Notes: generated from the sequence alone by a model not told the origin. 64,000 bases of DNA from Prosthecobacter sp. SYSU 5D2 (GCF_039655865.1 NZ_JBBYXL010000006.1:1-64000), one strand, 5' to 3'; positions 14,586-24,304 are shown, counted from the first letter of the stretch. Numbers and translations are program-made.

Positions 14586-15518
14586 ATGCCAAAACAAGCC
14601 GTCCTCCTCTTCGCCGGTCAGGGAGCCCAGAAAGTGGGCATGGGAAAAGATCTTGCCGAAGCCTATCCGGTGGTGCGCGAACTGCTGGAACAGGCCGATG
14701 CCGCCCTGGGTTATTCGCTGACGCAGGTGATGTTTGAAGGACCGATGGAGGAACTGACCAAAACGAGCCGCTGCCAGCCTGCCCTGTATGCCCATGGCCT
14801 GGCGTTGCTGGAGGTCCTGAAACTGAAAGTGCCGGACCTGGAGTTCACGGCCGCCGCCGGGCTTTCTTTGGGAGAATTCACCGCCCATGCTGCAGCGGGG
14901 ACGTTTGATTTTGCCACCGGACTGAACCTGGTTTTCCAACGTGGCAGCTTCATGGAAGAAGCCTGCAACAGCACCCGTGGGGCCATGCTGGCAATGATTG
15001 GCGGAGAGGAAGCGGCCATCCGCGAGCTGGCGGCAGAATGTGATGTGGACGTGGCGAATTTAAACGCGCCGGGCCAGATCGTGCTGAGCGGCAGCGTCGA
15101 GGGCATTGAGGCGGCAGCGGCCAAATCGAAGGACAAAGGCATCAAGCGGGCCATTCCGCTGCCCGTGGCAGGGGCCTATCACAGCCGCCTGATGAAAAGC
15201 GCGCAGGACAGGCTGGCCAATGTGCTGGAAGCGGCGACGATTGTGAGTCCTGGCATACCCGTGGTCTGCAATTTTGAGGCGCGGACAGTGAACCGGCCTG
15301 AAGAAATCCGTACAACGCTGACCGCCCAGGTCACTGGCAGCGTGCGCTGGGTGGAGTCCATGCAGCACCTGATTGCTGAGGGGCATACGCTGTTCATTGA
15401 ACTCGGGCCGGACGCCACCCTGGCGGGGCTGATGGGAAAAATTGACCGCAGTGTCAAGGTCATCTCCATCAAGGACATCGCCACGCTGGATGCCGCAGTG
15501 GCAGAACTGCTGGGGTAA
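14586..15518 (+). CDS. fabD: Malonyl-CoA:ACP transacylase
   Basis: A 310-residue cytosolic enzyme that loads malonyl groups onto acyl carrier protein for fatty-acid synthesis. Visible motifs: LLFAGQGAQKVGMG at the N-terminus, the nucleophile S94 in GLSLGEFTAH, R119 in VFQRGSFM for malonate carboxylate binding, VANLNAPGQIVLSG, and H199 in GAYHSRLM as the catalytic histidine. Length is normal. The frame is open further upstream through the hairpin, but the ATG at 14586 gives the usual start. No other fab genes are next to it; fabV lies 32 kb away. Confidence 0.96.
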   Translation: MPKQAVLLFAGQGAQKVGMGKDLAEAYPVVRELLEQADAALGYSLTQVMFEGPMEELTKTSRCQPALYAHGLALLEVLKLKVPDLEFTAAAGLSLGEFTAHAAAGTFDFATGLNLVFQRGSFMEEACNSTRGAMLAMIGGEEAAIRELAAECDVDVANLNAPGQIVLSGSVEGIEAAAAKSKDKGIKRAIPLPVAGAYHSRLMKSAQDRLANVLEAATIVSPGIPVVCNFEARTVNRPEEIRTTLTAQVTGSVRWVESMQHLIAEGHTLFIELGPDATLAGLMGKIDRSVKVISIKDIATLDAAVAELLG

Positions 15519-15608
15519 ATTTTGCACGTGGAAGGCACCACACAGACGAATAATAATCTGAACGACAAACGGCCAGTTTCGTCTATCGTTCTCTAACCCC
15601 ATCCTGAT

Positions 15609-16142
15609 ATGCTTGAAATTTTTGAGAATCCCTTCAACACCTTTCTCATGGGCTTCGCCCTGGGTGTCGTCTTCTTGGTCATGGCTTATTTTAACCATTG
15701 GAAGACCAAAACGGAGTTCAAACGCTACAAATCCCACCTGAGTGACAAGCTGGAACTGGACGCCAAGCAGCTCCAGGATACGAACAAGGAGCGTGCGCGG
15801 CTGGCCCAGGAGAATGAGCATCTGCGGATCCAGGTGAACCGCCTGAATGAAAAGCCTGAAAACAAGCTGCAGCGTGAGCTGGAAGTGATGGCCCGCGCAG
15901 AGAAGCATATGCTGATCAATGCGCCCGGCTTTGCCCCCGCCTGGGAGATGGCCAAATCCCAGGCCCTGTCCCAAATGGAGACTGAGGAAAAAGGCATGTC
16001 CTTCCCACAAAAGATGTTCCGCAAGCTCATCGGCCCAGGTGGTAACGGCAGCAATGTCAGCTCCACCTTGCCGGAACACTCGATGAGCAACAATGGCAAA
16101 TCCGGTTCCTCCGAGACTGCCACGACGACGACGGCAGCCTGA
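15609..16142 (+). CDS. Membrane-anchored coiled-coil protein of unknown function
   Basis: A 177-residue protein. One membrane segment near residues 10-28 (TFLMGFALGVVFLVMAYF) is followed by a charged coiled coil at about 32-100 (lysine, glutamate and leucine heptads, including QENEHLRIQVNRL). A helical segment with KHMLINAPGFAPAWEMAKSQ follows, then a Ser/Thr/Asn/Gly-rich tail ending TATTTTAA. The layout recalls small DUF1043-like inner-membrane proteins, but I do not recognise a family. It is followed directly by a strong terminator at 16161. Confidence 0.7.
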   Translation: MLEIFENPFNTFLMGFALGVVFLVMAYFNHWKTKTEFKRYKSHLSDKLELDAKQLQDTNKERARLAQENEHLRIQVNRLNEKPENKLQRELEVMARAEKHMLINAPGFAPAWEMAKSQALSQMETEEKGMSFPQKMFRKLIGPGGNGSNVSSTLPEHSMSNNGKSGSSETATTTTAA

Positions 16143-16160
16143 TTCTTCTGGACGATTTTG

Positions 16161-16193
16161 AAAAAGCCCGTTGTTTCGCAACGGGCTTTTTTT
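16161..16193. terminator. Bidirectional rho-independent terminator
   Basis: AAAAAGCCCGTTG, loop TTTCG, CAACGGGCTTTTTTT: a perfect G+C-rich stem flanked by an A-run on the left and a T-run on the right. It can stop transcription of both convergent genes (15609-16142 and mgtE). Confidence 0.93.
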
Positions 16194-17394
16194 ATACGAG
16201 CGCGGTAGCGAGTCCCAGGAAAACGCCCATGCTGACCACATCGGTGGCGGTGGTCAGGAAAATGCTGGAGGCGGTGGCCGGGTCGGCCCCAAGCTTCCGC
16301 AGTGCCAGGGGGATCAAGGCTCCGCAGATGCCGCTAACCACACAGCTCATGACCATGGATAGCAGGACCACCGTGCCCAGCATGATGGCTGCAGGATTTC
16401 CCTGCATGTGGGCATAGAGAAACATGCCGAGGCCGGCGGTGATTCCGACCAGCAGACCATTCAGCAGCCCCAGAGTGCCTTCCTTGAGAACCAGCCGGCG
16501 TTCATCACCATCCTTCAGGTCACCCAGCGTCATGCCCCGCAGGGCGACGGCCAGGGCCTGACAGCCAGTGTTTCCCGACTGGCCTGCCAGCACGGGCAGG
16601 AAGGCGGCCAGAATGACGATCCGCTCCAGGGTGTGCTCAAAGTAACCGACGACGCCCGCAGCCAGGAAGGCCGTGACGAGATTGACCTGCAGCCATGGAT
16701 GGCGGAATCGCAGACTGTGCAGGACGGGGGTGCTGAGGCGTTCTTCATCATTGACACCCATCATCGTTCCCGCCTGGGCGCTGATCTCGATGGCCCGGGC
16801 TTCAAAGAGGTTCTGGCCGCGCACAAGGCCGATGAGATGACCTTCCTCATCACACACAGGGTAAACTGGCAGATGGCGGTTGACGGTCTGCTTCATGGCC
16901 TCCGTCAGTTCCATCTCCGGCCGCAGGGCGAAAATGTTAGAGTACATGACCTCGGAGAGCAGGGCCTCAGGTTTTCCTAGCATGAGGTCACGAAAAACCA
17001 GCACGCCAATGAGCCGGTTGGAGTCGTCCGTCACATATCCATAAGTGATGAAGGCGCGTTTGGTCAGCTTGCGCAGGGCCTCGATGGTGCCGCCCACGGT
17101 CATGGAGGGGCGGAAGACGGCCACCGGCGGTTCCATGAGCCATCCAACGGAGTCCTCCGGATACTCACGGTTGCGCATCCACTGCCGGGCTTTCTCAATC
17201 GGGGCGGCGGCGATGATGGCGCAGCGGTGCTCATCCGTCATTTCGTGAAGCACCTGCTGAGCGACCATCGGATTGAGCGATTCCAGCACCCGCACTCCAT
17301 CCTCAGCAGGCATGGTTTCCAGCAGATCGGCGGCATCGTACGGGGCGCGCTCACGCACATCTTCGAGGAGGTTGGCATCGTCTTCCAGGCTCAT
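16192..17394 (-). CDS. mgtE: MgtE-family magnesium transporter
   Basis: A 400-residue inner-membrane Mg2+ channel or transporter. Residues 1-85 form a shortened MgtE N-domain (YDAADLLETMPAEDGVRVLE...). Two CBS modules follow at about 90-215, with GYVTDDSNRLIGVLVFRDL and HLPVYPVCDEEGHLIGLV. Then about five membrane segments carry VLAGQSGNTGCQALAVALRG, the conserved Asn and Gly pore region, and the last block ATASSIFLTTATDVVSMG with the metal-binding Asp. Typical members are about 450 residues; the N-domain here is about 40-50 residues shorter, which may alter Mg2+-dependent gating. No M-box leader was recognised upstream. Confidence 0.94.
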   Translation of the reverse strand: MSLEDDANLLEDVRERAPYDAADLLETMPAEDGVRVLESLNPMVAQQVLHEMTDEHRCAIIAAAPIEKARQWMRNREYPEDSVGWLMEPPVAVFRPSMTVGGTIEALRKLTKRAFITYGYVTDDSNRLIGVLVFRDLMLGKPEALLSEVMYSNIFALRPEMELTEAMKQTVNRHLPVYPVCDEEGHLIGLVRGQNLFEARAIEISAQAGTMMGVNDEERLSTPVLHSLRFRHPWLQVNLVTAFLAAGVVGYFEHTLERIVILAAFLPVLAGQSGNTGCQALAVALRGMTLGDLKDGDERRLVLKEGTLGLLNGLLVGITAGLGMFLYAHMQGNPAAIMLGTVVLLSMVMSCVVSGICGALIPLALRKLGADPATASSIFLTTATDVVSMGVFLGLATALV

Positions 17395-17540
17395 GCCAGG
17401 GCATTAAGCTCAGGATGATGCTCTGTCCATTCGCTGCATGAATGGAATGGTGAAAATCGCATTTAAATATCACAGTCGGAGCCGCGAGCGTTATAGAACC
17501 GGCTGGCAGTGCGGGTTATTTGCACACACTTCATTTTAAC

Positions 17541-18326
17541 ATGCGTATCTGGGATCTTCATTGTCACCTTAGCGGGGTCGCCGGCCTCACGCCGGAAGAG
17601 CGCATGGGTCAGCTCCTGGGTTATGCTGACCGTGTGGGCATTGAGCGTCTCTGCGTTTACATGGGCCTGAAGTGGTCCCAAGACCCGTCACCGGATGACC
17701 TGGTCAAACAGAATGACGAGGTGCTGCGGGCGCTGGCCAAGTACCCGGACCGCACTTTTGGATTTGTCTATCTGAGCGCGAAGCATATCCAGCGCAGCCT
17801 TGAAGAACTGGAGCGATGCGTGGCCAACGGACCGATGGTGGGCATCAAACTGTGGGTGGCGGGAAGGTGTGATACTCCGGAGATTGATCCCGTGATCGAG
17901 CGGGCGGCTGAACTGCAGGCCGTGATCTTTCAGCACACCTGGTTCAAGACGGGCGGCAATTATCCAGGAGAGTCCACGCCGGATGACATCGTGGCCCTGG
18001 CACGCCGTTTTCCGAATGTTCCCATCATCTGCGGCCATACTGGCGGAACCTGGGAGCTGGGAGTGCGTGCGATACGCGAACATAAAAACCTTTATGCGGA
18101 TTTGGCTGGCAGCGATCCCACCGCCGGCATGACCGAGATGGCAGTGCGTGAACTGGGCGTGGAGCGGGTGATCTATGGCAGCGATGCCGGGGGGCGCAGC
18201 TTCGCCAGCCAGTTGGGAAAGGTGCATGGAGCGCAGATCAGTGAGGCGGACAAACAGCGGATCTTTTGCGACAATCTGCGGGAACTCATGCTGCCGATCT
18301 TGAAGCTTAAAGGCATACAGGCTTGA
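17541..18326 (+). CDS. Amidohydrolase-family (TatD/Amidohydro_2-like) protein
   Basis: A 261-residue TIM-barrel metal hydrolase. The N-terminal DLHCHLSG supplies the HxH metal pair. VIFQHTWFKTGGNY, IICGHTGGTWE and IYGSDAGGRSF supply the next histidines and the final Asp. This is the amidohydrolase-2 pattern, in which members act on C-N or C-C bonds (decarboxylases or lactonases). The substrate is not evident. The ATG at 17541 (MRIWDLH) puts HxH at the usual place; the frame opens 7 codons earlier. Confidence 0.87.
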   Translation: MRIWDLHCHLSGVAGLTPEERMGQLLGYADRVGIERLCVYMGLKWSQDPSPDDLVKQNDEVLRALAKYPDRTFGFVYLSAKHIQRSLEELERCVANGPMVGIKLWVAGRCDTPEIDPVIERAAELQAVIFQHTWFKTGGNYPGESTPDDIVALARRFPNVPIICGHTGGTWELGVRAIREHKNLYADLAGSDPTAGMTEMAVRELGVERVIYGSDAGGRSFASQLGKVHGAQISEADKQRIFCDNLRELMLPILKLKGIQA

Positions 18327-18486
18327 GCGTCTGTGCCTTTTGCAACGGGAGTAATGCCAGGTCCAAGGCGGCTCAGTATCACAAGAGGATGCATATGTAT
18401 GTCATTATTGGCATGGATGCTGATTTATAACTGGGTGCCAAACCTGATTTTCGGATTTGGCCATACACCGCCTTCCCCCGTGGCTG

Positions 18487-21400
18487 ATGAATCGAACAAA
18501 CTGTATCCGTACTGCCATTCCATGCCTGTCCCTTTTGTGGACCAGCCTCATTCTCACAACTTCCTTGTCTGCCCAGACTTCGGTTTACTGGGACATCAAT
18601 GGCGTCTCGGCTGGAGCGGGAGGCACTGTACTTGCTGGAGAGTGGAATGCCACCAATCCCTTTTGGAACACCAATGCTGACGGTGAGGCCGGTACACTGG
18701 CCGAATGGACGGCTGGTAACATTGCCATTTTCAGCGCAGGTGCAGATGCGACGGGCGAATACACGGTCGCTGTGACCGGCACCCAGGATATACGGGGCCT
18801 GACATTTCAGGAGGGCACGGTGACCCTGCAAGGAGGCGTTTTGAATCTCACAGGAGCCACCACCATCAACGTGGCAGAGACATTGTCAGCGACTCTGGAT
18901 GGGATGAGCCTGACGGGAAATTTTGCCCTGACCAAAGAAGGCAAGGGAACGCTAAGACTGACAGGAGCGGCAACCAGCAGCCTTGCGGGAAACTTCCGCC
19001 TGGGCAGCGGCATGGTGGAGCTGGCCACGATGGGTGGTGCTGCTTTGGGGACGGGAGACATCCTGGTCGAATCCACAGCAGGGGCATCCAACAATGTGAA
19101 TCCGGTGACGCTGAGGCTGATGGCGGCGGACCAGATCTCAGACACGGCACATGTCACGGTTCTGAGCCAGCAGTACCGGGCGGCTTTGTTTGATCTGAAC
19201 GGATTTCAGGAGACAATCGGTGGCTTGACCGTGGTGGGAAGGACTGGCACCAACAACGTCGGGGTGAAGACTGGCGCAGGGGGCGTGCTGACGGTGGAAG
19301 GAGACATTTTTTTGCGTAATAACCGGGGCGGATCCACCGGCAACAATGTCCGGGATGTACTCATCACCGGCACGGGTACGCGATCTTCAGTACAGCCGGA
19401 CAGCGGCATCCTGGACTTGGGGAACGCGGTAAGAACCATCACTGTCCAAAGCGAGGCGGCGACGCTTTATGGCGACGATGACGCGACAATTGAGACGACC
19501 ATTCGCAATGGTGGGATCATCAAGGCAGGGGCCCAGAAGCTGATGCTGCTGGGGACGAACATTTATGAAGGTGGCACGACGATCAGCGAGGGCACTTTGC
19601 AGCTCGGCATCGGCGGGAACACGGGCTCCATCATTGGGGACGTGGTGAACAATGCGTTGCTGGCATTTAACCGGTCCAATGCGCATGCTTTTGCGGGGGA
19701 CATCAGCGGAACGGGGGCCGTGAGCAAATTGGGAACTGGTGTGCTGACGCTGAGCGGGAGCAATGCCTATGCAGGGCTGACCTCGGTTTTAAACGGCAGC
19801 CTGGAAGTTCAGATGCTGGGCATGGCAGGCAGCCTGACGGGTACGAATGTGGGGACGCAGGCGGTGATTCATCTGGGCTCGGAGATGGCGAACGTGGGGT
19901 TGATTTATGCGGGTACGGGGGAGACGACGGACAAGGTGCTGCGGCTGACGGGCACGACGGGCAATGTGACGCTGAATGCCTCCGGCACCGGTGCGGTGGT
20001 GTTTCAGAGCGCGCTGGATGTGAGCGAGGCCGGGGACAAGACGCTGATCCTGACGGGTACGAACATGGATGCGAATACTCTTCTGGGCGGCATTACGGAT
20101 GCCACGGCGGGCGGGGTGACGAGCCTGCTGAAAACGGGGGATGGTGTGTGGGCGCTGGGTGGGGTGAATACTTATACGGGAAGCACGACGGTGAATGGCG
20201 GCACTCTACGCCTGACCGGGGCGGGCAGCATCCCGCAGGAGGCACTGATTGTGCAGAACGGGACTTTTGACATCGCCGGGGATCTGGACCTGACTTTGAC
20301 GGGAGATCCTGAACTGAAGATCGCAGCGGCGGAACTGATCTCCTATGGCCTGTTTTTCGGTGGCGGCAGTGCGGGGTCCGCAGGGACGGTGAACATGGCC
20401 GCCGGGCGGAGCCTGATCTTAGGCAGCCATGTGGCCTATACGGCGACGGGCAACAACCAGGGAGCCAACATCACAGGCGGAACGCTGAACATCGGCGATG
20501 TGGAGCGGTTCTTCGTGGTGAACAACAGCAGCAATGCGGAACCTGAGCTGACGGTCACCTCCATGGTTATTGGGGGAGCGGGGAGCCTGCTGACGAAAGG
20601 GGGAAATGGCACGCTGGCGCTGAACGGAGGCCTGGCGGTGGACGGGGTGCGGGTGAATACAGGCAGGCTGGACTTTGGCGGGGCGATGAATGTGATCCGC
20701 ACCAGTTTGCAGGTGGGTTTTAACAACAACAGCACTGCGTATTATGCGACAGAGGGCGGGGAGCTTTTTGTGGGCAGCGGAAGTGCAGACACATTGGATG
20801 TGGGCGTGACAATCAATACGCAAACTTATGCTTATGCCACACCATCGGGCACGCTGGACCTGCGGGGCTCAGAATCGCTGACGGTGAATGTAGGCAGGGT
20901 GCGGGTGGGGGTGCATACGTCAGCCTCGGGTGCCGTTTTTAGTGTACCTGCGGATCCGTCACTGAACGGGCTGGCTTCACCTTCAGGAATGACTCCCAAC
21001 TTGAATGCATTGTATCTGCCCACCAATAGCCAGATCACCGCCAGCACGCATTTTGTAGTGGGGGACGCGGCCTCGGCAAGCGTAGGCACGGGGGCAGACG
21101 CCCACCGGGTGGAATTCGGCGAAGGGGAAACCCTGCTCAAGACGCCGCTGATGTATATCGGCTGGCGCAAGGGCAGCGGCACCGGGACGATCCGCGAAGG
21201 CGGAACACTGACACTGCAAGGCGTGGCGGAGGGTGCCCGGACCACGCTGTATGTGGGCTACAATGCCGTAAATACCTCCGGTGCGACGACGAGCAGGCTG
21301 GATCTAAGCGAAGGGACCTTCATTGCGCAGCTCAACAGTGTGACGATCGGCTGGAAGAGCAGCGGATCCAGCGCGGCGGGTTCCTCGACGGGGAGTCTGA

Positions 21401-22566
21401 TCCTGGGCAGCAGTGCCGACAATGCGGTGGACGTGTCCGGCAATGTGGTGGTGGGAAATCTGGGCGGGACCCAGGCTTCGCCCATCACGTCTTTTGGCCG
21501 GGGGACGCTGACTCTCGGCGGAGGCAGCTTCACGGTGGGGGGCAATGTGGAACTGGCCAAGATGACGTTGTCGAGCGGTGCGGTGACGAATGCCAATCTA
21601 AGCAGCGAGGGCACGCTGAACCTGACGGGCGGGACTTTTACCATCAATGGCAACCTCACCACGTCGGTGGATGCGCTGGCTCGTAATACGGCGACGGTGA
21701 ACCTGGACGGTGGCACGCTGGACATGACGGACGGCAGCATCGGTGCAGCGGATGCACTGGTGGCTTTCAATGTTTATTCAGGCGGGCTGCGTGGGCTGGC
21801 GGAATACAATGGCGGAGCACCTTTGGTGAAGACGACGGAGGGGCTGCTGACGCTAGGAGGTCTGAACAGTTATACTGGAGGCACCGTGATCAATGGTGGC
21901 ACGCTTGAAGTCCTGGCCAGTTCCAGGACAGGTCTGGGCAATACCACGGTGAACGGGGCAGGGGCCGTGCTGGCGGGTGAGGGTACTGTCTCCGCAAACG
22001 CGCTGCTGACGCTGGGCAGCATCCGCCCCGGTGAGAACGCGGGGCTGGGCAATGGCATGCTGACCTTTGCCAATGACCTGACGCTGAACGCCATACCGGG
22101 CAGCGGCTCCATTTTGCTACTGGGCATCACCGGAGCAACGGGCATCGCTGACCTAAGTGTGTATGAGGTGTCGCAGATTCCCAGTGTCTATGATTTCACG
22201 TCTTACAATATGGAGACACACAACTTGGGAGATCACGATCTGCTGCGGGTGCAGGGCACTCTGACCTGGAATGAAGGCACTCGTTTGGTCGTGGAGGATG
22301 AGGGGGTGGCCTATGAGTATGGACAGGTCTTTAATCTGCTGGACTGGACGGGGCTGCTGGGCGGCGGACCAAGCTTTTCCTCCCTGTCCAGTGATGGCGG
22401 GGTGGTGAATGATTACCTGACGCTGCCATCGCTGACGGGCACGGGGTTCTTTTGGGACTTGTCCCTGTTCGGCGACCACGGGGTGCTGGTGGTGGTGCCT
22501 GAGCCAGGACGGGCGGTCCTGCTGCTGTTGGGTATGGGACTGGTGGGGATGAGGCGCAGGCGGTGA
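18487..22566 (+). CDS. Giant autotransporter-associated beta-strand repeat protein with PEP-CTERM tail
   Basis: A 1359-residue surface or secreted protein. A signal peptide (CLSLLWTSLILTTSLSAQ) is followed by a beta-helix-like body with many passenger-associated repeats (PATR). Examples are LLKTGDGVWALGGVNTYTGS, LSKLGTGVLTLSGSNAYAGL and LVKTTEGLLTLGGLNSYTGG, each followed by a TxVxxGxL strand. Near the end come LTFANDLTLNA and QVFNLLDWTG, a conserved pre-anchor segment of this class. The end VVPEPGRAVLLLLGMGLVGM with RRRR is a PEP-CTERM sorting signal: PEP, a hydrophobic helix, a basic tail. Exosortase and archaeosortase-like enzymes process such tails; none is in this window. No beta-barrel autotransporter domain is present. 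Start at 18487 chosen for the signal peptide. Confidence 0.92.
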   Translation: MNRTNCIRTAIPCLSLLWTSLILTTSLSAQTSVYWDINGVSAGAGGTVLAGEWNATNPFWNTNADGEAGTLAEWTAGNIAIFSAGADATGEYTVAVTGTQDIRGLTFQEGTVTLQGGVLNLTGATTINVAETLSATLDGMSLTGNFALTKEGKGTLRLTGAATSSLAGNFRLGSGMVELATMGGAALGTGDILVESTAGASNNVNPVTLRLMAADQISDTAHVTVLSQQYRAALFDLNGFQETIGGLTVVGRTGTNNVGVKTGAGGVLTVEGDIFLRNNRGGSTGNNVRDVLITGTGTRSSVQPDSGILDLGNAVRTITVQSEAATLYGDDDATIETTIRNGGIIKAGAQKLMLLGTNIYEGGTTISEGTLQLGIGGNTGSIIGDVVNNALLAFNRSNAHAFAGDISGTGAVSKLGTGVLTLSGSNAYAGLTSVLNGSLEVQMLGMAGSLTGTNVGTQAVIHLGSEMANVGLIYAGTGETTDKVLRLTGTTGNVTLNASGTGAVVFQSALDVSEAGDKTLILTGTNMDANTLLGGITDATAGGVTSLLKTGDGVWALGGVNTYTGSTTVNGGTLRLTGAGSIPQEALIVQNGTFDIAGDLDLTLTGDPELKIAAAELISYGLFFGGGSAGSAGTVNMAAGRSLILGSHVAYTATGNNQGANITGGTLNIGDVERFFVVNNSSNAEPELTVTSMVIGGAGSLLTKGGNGTLALNGGLAVDGVRVNTGRLDFGGAMNVIRTSLQVGFNNNSTAYYATEGGELFVGSGSADTLDVGVTINTQTYAYATPSGTLDLRGSESLTVNVGRVRVGVHTSASGAVFSVPADPSLNGLASPSGMTPNLNALYLPTNSQITASTHFVVGDAASASVGTGADAHRVEFGEGETLLKTPLMYIGWRKGSGTGTIREGGTLTLQGVAEGARTTLYVGYNAVNTSGATTSRLDLSEGTFIAQLNSVTIGWKSSGSSAAGSSTGSLILGSSADNAVDVSGNVVVGNLGGTQASPITSFGRGTLTLGGGSFTVGGNVELAKMTLSSGAVTNANLSSEGTLNLTGGTFTINGNLTTSVDALARNTATVNLDGGTLDMTDGSIGAADALVAFNVYSGGLRGLAEYNGGAPLVKTTEGLLTLGGLNSYTGGTVINGGTLEVLASSRTGLGNTTVNGAGAVLAGEGTVSANALLTLGSIRPGENAGLGNGMLTFANDLTLNAIPGSGSILLLGITGATGIADLSVYEVSQIPSVYDFTSYNMETHNLGDHDLLRVQGTLTWNEGTRLVVEDEGVAYEYGQVFNLLDWTGLLGGGPSFSSLSSDGGVVNDYLTLPSLTGTGFFWDLSLFGDHGVLVVVPEPGRAVLLLLGMGLVGMRRRR

Positions 22567-22570
22567 GAGA

Positions 22571-22825
22571 TCAGGATGGGGGCAGCCCCAGGCGGATGGG
22601 TCCATGAACGTGCATGGGATTTACATCCTGCCCCGCCTGGGTAACTCGAATCCTGCCCTGTACCTGAAGGCTGCGGGCGGCTTCGCGAATTTGAGGCATG
22701 AGTGGCCGCCAGTCAGATGGGGACATGTGGCGTGCCACTTCCGATGGACAGATCGTTTTGCCCATACCCCGGGCAGAGATGAGTGTCATGATAGCCTGGG
22801 CGATGTCTGCTCCAGAGTGCATCAA
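22571..22825 (-). CDS. DUF3253 small winged-helix-like protein
   Basis: An 84-residue protein that matches the DUF3253 pattern: AIMTLISARGMGKTICPSEV, ARHMSPSDWRPLMPQIREAA, LQVQGRIRVTQAGQDVNP and GPIRL near the end. The arrangement suggests a winged-helix fold; function is unknown. It ends 4 nt from the stop of the giant repeat gene on the other strand. Its start is 14 nt downstream of the flavin reductase stop, so both probably share a transcript. Confidence 0.83.
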   Translation of the reverse strand: MMHSGADIAQAIMTLISARGMGKTICPSEVARHMSPSDWRPLMPQIREAARSLQVQGRIRVTQAGQDVNPMHVHGPIRLGLPPS

Positions 22826-22839
22826 AGGGATGGAGAATT

Positions 22840-23442
22840 TTATTTGGGCCGTTTCATCTCGAACATGGCGGTGGTGCGGCAGTACCAGCCGGGGGCTTGC
22901 ATGCGGCCGATGGGGGCGTAGTTGCCGGGTTTGACGAGCCAGGTTTCAGGATCGAAGATGCCGTCGCGGACGTGGATACGGAGCACTTCACCAATGATGA
23001 GACGGTTGTCGCCTATTTCGATGATGCTGTGGCTGCGGCACTCCAGGCTGGCGGGAGATTCGGCGATACGCGGTGGTTTGACGCTGGTAGAGGGCAGGGG
23101 GGTCAGACCGGCGTGAAGAAGTTCGTTTTCTCCTGGGGGCAATGAGGCGGCGCAGAGGTTCATTTTTTCCGCAATGGCTTCGTCCACAAGATTGATGACG
23201 AATTCATGGGTGAGACGGATGTTGCGGGCGGTGTCTTTGGGGATGCCGGGGGAGCGGTCGCCCGGGCAGAGACCGACGATGGGCGGGCTGTCGCCGAGGA
23301 CGTTGAAGAAGCTGAAGGGGGCGGCGTTGACGCGGCCATCAGGGTCCAGCGTGGTGGTGAGGGCGATGGGGCGGGGCGTGACGAGACCGCTGAGGATGAT
23401 GTAGGCATCGTCGCGGAGGGGGCCGGTGAGGTCGAGTTCCAT
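22840..23442 (-). CDS. Flavin reductase-like FMN-binding protein
   Basis: A 200-residue cytosolic protein of the flavin-reductase/DIM6 family. The split-barrel FMN-binding pattern is visible in ILSGLVTPRPIALTTTLDPD, NAAPFSFFNVLGDSPPIVGL, KDTARNIRLTHEFVINLVDE and SLECRSHSIIEIGDNRLIIG. Such proteins reduce FMN with NAD(P)H or act as small oxidoreductases; the partner is unknown. The start at 23442 (MELDLTG) is chosen over a 14-codon upstream extension. It diverges from aat with about 130 bp between starts and lies upstream of the DUF3253 gene. Confidence 0.88.
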   Translation of the reverse strand: MELDLTGPLRDDAYIILSGLVTPRPIALTTTLDPDGRVNAAPFSFFNVLGDSPPIVGLCPGDRSPGIPKDTARNIRLTHEFVINLVDEAIAEKMNLCAASLPPGENELLHAGLTPLPSTSVKPPRIAESPASLECRSHSIIEIGDNRLIIGEVLRIHVRDGIFDPETWLVKPGNYAPIGRMQAPGWYCRTTAMFEMKRPK

Positions 23443-23573
23443 AATGAGTTTGGCACAGGATGGCGCTTCTGCCGGCGGGCACAAGAAGCTTGCGGTTGCG
23501 GACGGATGCGAAGTTGCTTTTTTGCCGTCGCTTCATAACGCTGTGGCCAGCGGTAAAGGTAATTGACTGATTG

Positions 23574-24176
23574 ATGCTGGATCCTGTACAACTTCTGAGC
23601 GCGTATTGCGACGGTGCCTTCCCGATGGGGGAGGAGGGGGGCTGCATCTCCTGGTTCAGGCCGCCTTACCGGGGGATTTTGCCGATCCAGGAGTTTCATC
23701 TGCCGGCGCGCTTTGAGCGCTATCTGCGGGAGCACCCATTTGAGGTGCGCTGGAACACGGCGTTTGGGGATGTGATGAGGGGCTGCGCGGACCGTGAGCA
23801 GACGTGGATTACAGATGTGATTTTGGACAGCTACCAGGAGCTGCACCGTCTGGGCTTTGCGCACAGTGCGGAGGTGTGGCGGGAGGGGCGGCTGGTGGGC
23901 GGGGTCTATGGGGTGGCGATCGGAGGAGCGTTTTTTGGGGAGAGCATGTTCAGCCGGGAGACGCAGGCCTCGAAGGTGGCGCTGACACATTTGCAATGGC
24001 GGCTGAAAGAGCGCGGGTTCATTGTCCATGACACCCAGTGGACGACGCCGCATCTGGCGATGTTTGGCGGACATGAGATCCCGTCGATTCAGTATCTGGA
24101 GTTGTTGCACCGGGCGATCCGGCTGCCAGTGACCTTTGATGACCGCCAAAGGGGAGCGCAGATGATGTTTAGGTAG
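23574..24176 (+). CDS. aat: Leucyl/phenylalanyl-tRNA--protein transferase
   Basis: A 200-residue cytosolic enzyme of the N-degron pathway. It adds Leu or Phe from tRNA to proteins with N-terminal Arg or Lys, marking them for ClpAP. Motifs: LLSAYCDGAFPMG, ISWFRPPYRGILPI, FEVRWNTAFGDVMRGCA, WITDVILDSYQELHRLGFAHSAE (split here as WITDVILDSY and GFAHSAEVW), GVYGVAIGGAFFGESMFS, ASKVALTHLQ, DTQWTTPHLAMFGG. The ATG at 23574 follows a TTG in the same frame; ATG is preferred. Confidence 0.95.
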   Translation: MLDPVQLLSAYCDGAFPMGEEGGCISWFRPPYRGILPIQEFHLPARFERYLREHPFEVRWNTAFGDVMRGCADREQTWITDVILDSYQELHRLGFAHSAEVWREGRLVGGVYGVAIGGAFFGESMFSRETQASKVALTHLQWRLKERGFIVHDTQWTTPHLAMFGGHEIPSIQYLELLHRAIRLPVTFDDRQRGAQMMFR

Positions 24177-24304
24177 TGTGGCGGGGACGGCGCAAAATGG
24201 GCTGATTTGAGGACAATTGACAGGGAGGGAAATCTCCTGGCCGGGACGAGCGTATGGAGTATGGGTGGTGTTTCATCCCCCCTCCGGCATCCCCTGGCTA
24301 TTCC

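Noticed and set aside
15060-16241. 393-codon minus-strand frame
   Set aside because: It is antisense to fabD and the coiled-coil gene and crosses the terminator at 16161; it has no family motifs.
18406-18430. Sigma-70 promoter before the first giant gene
   Set aside because: TTGGCA and TATAAC are present, but the spacing is about 12 nt, too short.
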